Positions 6,340 through 7,817 of a stretch of DNA of 7,817 nt are shown here, one piece after another (position 1 is the stretch's first letter; each line of letters opens with the position of its first letter). The DNA lies in NCBI GenBank assembly GCA_964580525.1, contig CAZOKN010000061.1, positions 1-7,817 of the forward strand, in the 5' to 3' direction. This DNA comes from CAZOKN01 sp964580525. GTDB taxonomy: Bacteria; Pseudomonadota; Alphaproteobacteria; Rickettsiales; UBA6187. The position numbers and the translations under genes are program-made. The notes beneath the pieces are model-generated. The model saw only the letters and a program-made list of their open reading frames with translations. It was not told the origin of the DNA and did no database searches.

Positions 6340-7565
6340 TTATCCTCCCACCATCTCGCCCATTTGGAAAATAGGCATATACATGGCCACGATTATGAAT
6401 CCTACAGTTAAACCCATGGAAACTATCATGATAGGCTCCAGAGCTTCTGTCATTCTATCTACGGACATATCAAATTCTTCTTCATAATATTGCGCTGTTG
6501 CAGCAAACATTTCGTCCATATTTCCGGTTTCTTCACCCACAGCTAGCATTTGGTAAAAAGTAGGTGGAAAAATAGGGCAGGTGGAATATAGCGAAGATAG
6601 TGAATTACCTGAATTGATACCGTCTTTTATTTTCACAAACGCATCAGTGAACACTGTGTTGGTTATTGTGCGGGAGATAATATCCAGCGATTCAATAACT
6701 GAAACACCAGCAGCAGCCAGGTTTCCTTCTATCATAGCGATTTTTGCCAAAGTGGATTTTNNNNNNNNNNGTTATTTTTCAATAGCCATTTGAAAGCGAT
6801 AAATGCTGCGATAATTATTCCAATCGCTGTGCCACCACGAGCAGGATCGCGGCAGAAGTCGCTCATATTTACAATTAATTGTGTTGGTGCTGGTAATTCG
6901 TGTCCAAGACCGGAAAACATATTCTGGAATACAGGCACTACTTTTACCAACATCAGTGTTATAACGCTGAAGGCTACACAGAGAAGTATAACTGGGTAGC
7001 TAAGGGCACTTTTTAGGCGTTTCTTTATTTTTTCTGCTTTCTCAAGCTGTACTACAAGCTTCTGCAAAAATGTAGTTAATTTACCGCTCGTCTCACCGGC
7101 GCGCAGAAGGTTGATATATACAGTATCAAATACTGTAGGATGTTGGGCAAATGCGTCAGAAAGAGTTGATCCTGATTCAACATCTTCTGCTATAGTGCGT
7201 ACCACCCATCTAAAATTTGGATTTTCCTGCTGGCTTTCAAGCATTTTAAGAGTTTTCAGCATTGGCAAACCTGCTTGCACCATTGTGCCGAGTTTTTTTG
7301 TGAAAACAGTCAGGTCTTTTGTTGGAATTTTTTTAGCTTTAAATTTACGTTCTTTAGGTTTTACTTTAAGAGATTTTACTTCCGCAACTGGCGCTGCTTC
7401 GCCATCTTTTGGCGTTGCTTCTTCTTTTCCGCTGATAAGAACTATATTTGTGGCTATTATTTTTTGTGATTTAAGTTTACTCGCAGCTTCTTCTGAATTG
7501 CGAGCTTCTATCTCGCCATTTGTTACCTTATTTCCCTGAATACCTTTCCACTGGAATATGGCCAT
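6340..7565 (-). CDS. pilC: PilC/GspF inner-membrane platform protein (interrupted by assembly gap)
   Basis: This is the polytopic inner-membrane platform on which the pilus (or type II secretion pseudopilus) is assembled; it contacts the PilB/GspE ATPase and pilins. From ATG 7565 the N-terminal part reads MAIFQWKGIQGNK, then a Lys/Pro/Ala-rich linker (about residues 45-80), then the first GspF domain (KLGTMVQAGLPMLKTLKMLE, LLRAGETSGKL). Membrane segments are near 186-212 and 245-263. After the N-run the frame resumes as KSTLAKIAMIEGNLAAAGVSVIESL, the start of the second GspF domain, with LAVGEETGNMDEM and EALEPIMIVSMGLTVGFIIVAMYMPIF near the end. The frames differ on the two sides because the ten Ns do not equal the missing length. 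About 404 residues are visible, and roughly 20-30 seem absent. GAGGA (7579-7575) lies nine bases before the ATG; only 5 nt separate it from the PilB-like gene. PilC is preferred to GspF because of the pilin and PilY1 nearby. Confidence 0.92.
6761..6770. other. Assembly gap (10 N) with real sequence missing from pilC
   Basis: The left flank ends in GATTTT and the right flank begins with GTTATTTTTC, with no overlap. In the protein, KWLLKNN ends just before the gap and KSTLAKIAM resumes after it, in a different frame. Family members normally have about 20-30 residues between these points, so the Ns are a placeholder for more than ten bases. Confidence 0.7.
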
Positions 7566-7570
7566 TTTTC

Positions 7571-7817
7571 CTAATCCTCTATCATCAGGATGCGTTTAAA
7601 CTCTTCAACGTTTAAAATTCCTTCTTTAATAAGCTGCCTGCCTGTTTGCTGCATCGTTACGAAGCCATCTTTAGCCGAAGCGATTTTGCCTATTTCAAGA
7701 TCGTTTGCACCAGCGAGAATTGCTTCTTTTACACTTCTGGTGATCACTAGAACTTCGTGTATTGCACGACGTCCTTTGCAGCCAGAATCCATACACTTGC
7801 TGCAACCTTTGCCTTTA
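7571..7817 (-). CDS. pilB: PilB/GspE-family assembly ATPase, C-terminal end (5' partial)
   Basis: Only the last 81 residues are inside the window; the gene continues past the right edge. The visible part begins KGKGCSKCMDSGCKGRRAIHEV, matching the cysteine-containing GCxxCxxxGYxGRxxIxE segment of the PilB/GspE C-terminal domain. The usual Tyr/Phe before KGR is replaced by Cys, adding a third visible cysteine. The remainder (SVKEAILAGANDLEIGKIA, then GFVTMQQTGRQLIKEGILNVEEFKRI) is the usual tail of these hexameric cytoplasmic ATPases. The Walker A and B motifs would lie upstream, outside the window. The stop is five bases before the pilC ATG, and the pilC ribosome binding site overlaps its last codons, suggesting translational coupling. 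A PilB role is preferred to GspE on context; a PilT retraction ATPase is less likely, because PilT lacks this cysteine segment. Confidence 0.85.
   Translation of the reverse strand, partial: KGKGCSKCMDSGCKGRRAIHEVLVITRSVKEAILAGANDLEIGKIASAKDGFVTMQQTGRQLIKEGILNVEEFKRILMIED

Noticed and set aside
6748..6750. TTG at 6750 as the start of a separate 136-residue protein
   Set aside because: The sequence from here on is the second half of PilC/GspF, and the same frame is open up to the N-run; it is one gene split by the gap.
6732..6770. Continuation of the pilC frame through the Ns, ending in NPLWQKSL
   Set aside because: The Ns have an arbitrary length, so this tail is out of frame with the real second GspF domain, which resumes as KSTLAKIAM.
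7111..7539. Plus-strand open frame of 142 residues opposite pilC
   Set aside because: It is antisense to conserved GspF-domain sequence; its composition is what the complement of that gene gives, and no ribosome binding site or domain was seen.
1..7817. CRISPR arrays, tRNA or rRNA genes, insertion sequences, toxin-antitoxin pairs
   Set aside because: I saw no regularly spaced direct repeats, no cloverleaf-like or rRNA sequence and no transposase-like or toxin-like frame. The large genes fill nearly all the window.

Overview
The window looks like a piece of an AT-rich Gram-negative proteobacterial genome, probably a draft or metagenome assembly, since it contains two runs of exactly ten Ns. 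The dominant theme is a type IV pilus (T4P) system. The cyclic-nucleotide-binding protein resembles short stand-alone proteins that I associate with Alphaproteobacteria. The pilin has the YNALPGD-type mature region common in proteobacterial pilins, and the repeat between the convergent genes is of the widespread ATTCCC-N8-GGGAAT type. An alphaproteobacterium, possibly a host-associated one, is a reasonable guess but is not proven by this sequence.

Layout. From the left edge to 2526 (+ strand) runs the 3' part of a large PilY1-type gene: the end of a von Willebrand A domain, then the PilC/PilY1 beta-propeller. It faces a block of minus-strand genes. At the convergence point is a perfect 25-bp inverted repeat. 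Next, on the minus strand, is a small cyclic-nucleotide-binding protein (2666-3194), interrupted by an N-run that is very probably a false gap. Then comes a long TPR protein with a disordered tail (3320-5449), which has its own candidate promoter/operator and a downstream hairpin. At the right is a tightly packed minus-strand operon, in transcription order: the C-terminal end of a PilB/GspE ATPase (running off the right edge), a PilC/GspF platform protein (split by the second N-run, where real sequence seems to be missing) and a type IV prepilin. The junctions in this operon are 5 and 6 nt.

How the genes work together. PilB would power assembly, PilC would be the inner-membrane platform, the prepilin would be a fibre subunit, and PilY1 would be the tip-associated adhesin or regulator. 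The cyclic-nucleotide protein keeps the Glu and Arg that bind the ligand phosphate and ribose but has no DNA-binding domain, so it could be a ligand sensor acting on a partner. The TPR protein has no recognised function. Any link from these two to the pilus rests only on proximity.

There is no CRISPR array, tRNA, rRNA or transposase gene. No gene-free stretch exceeds 300 bases; the longest, 5450-5610, holds the TPR gene's promoter region.
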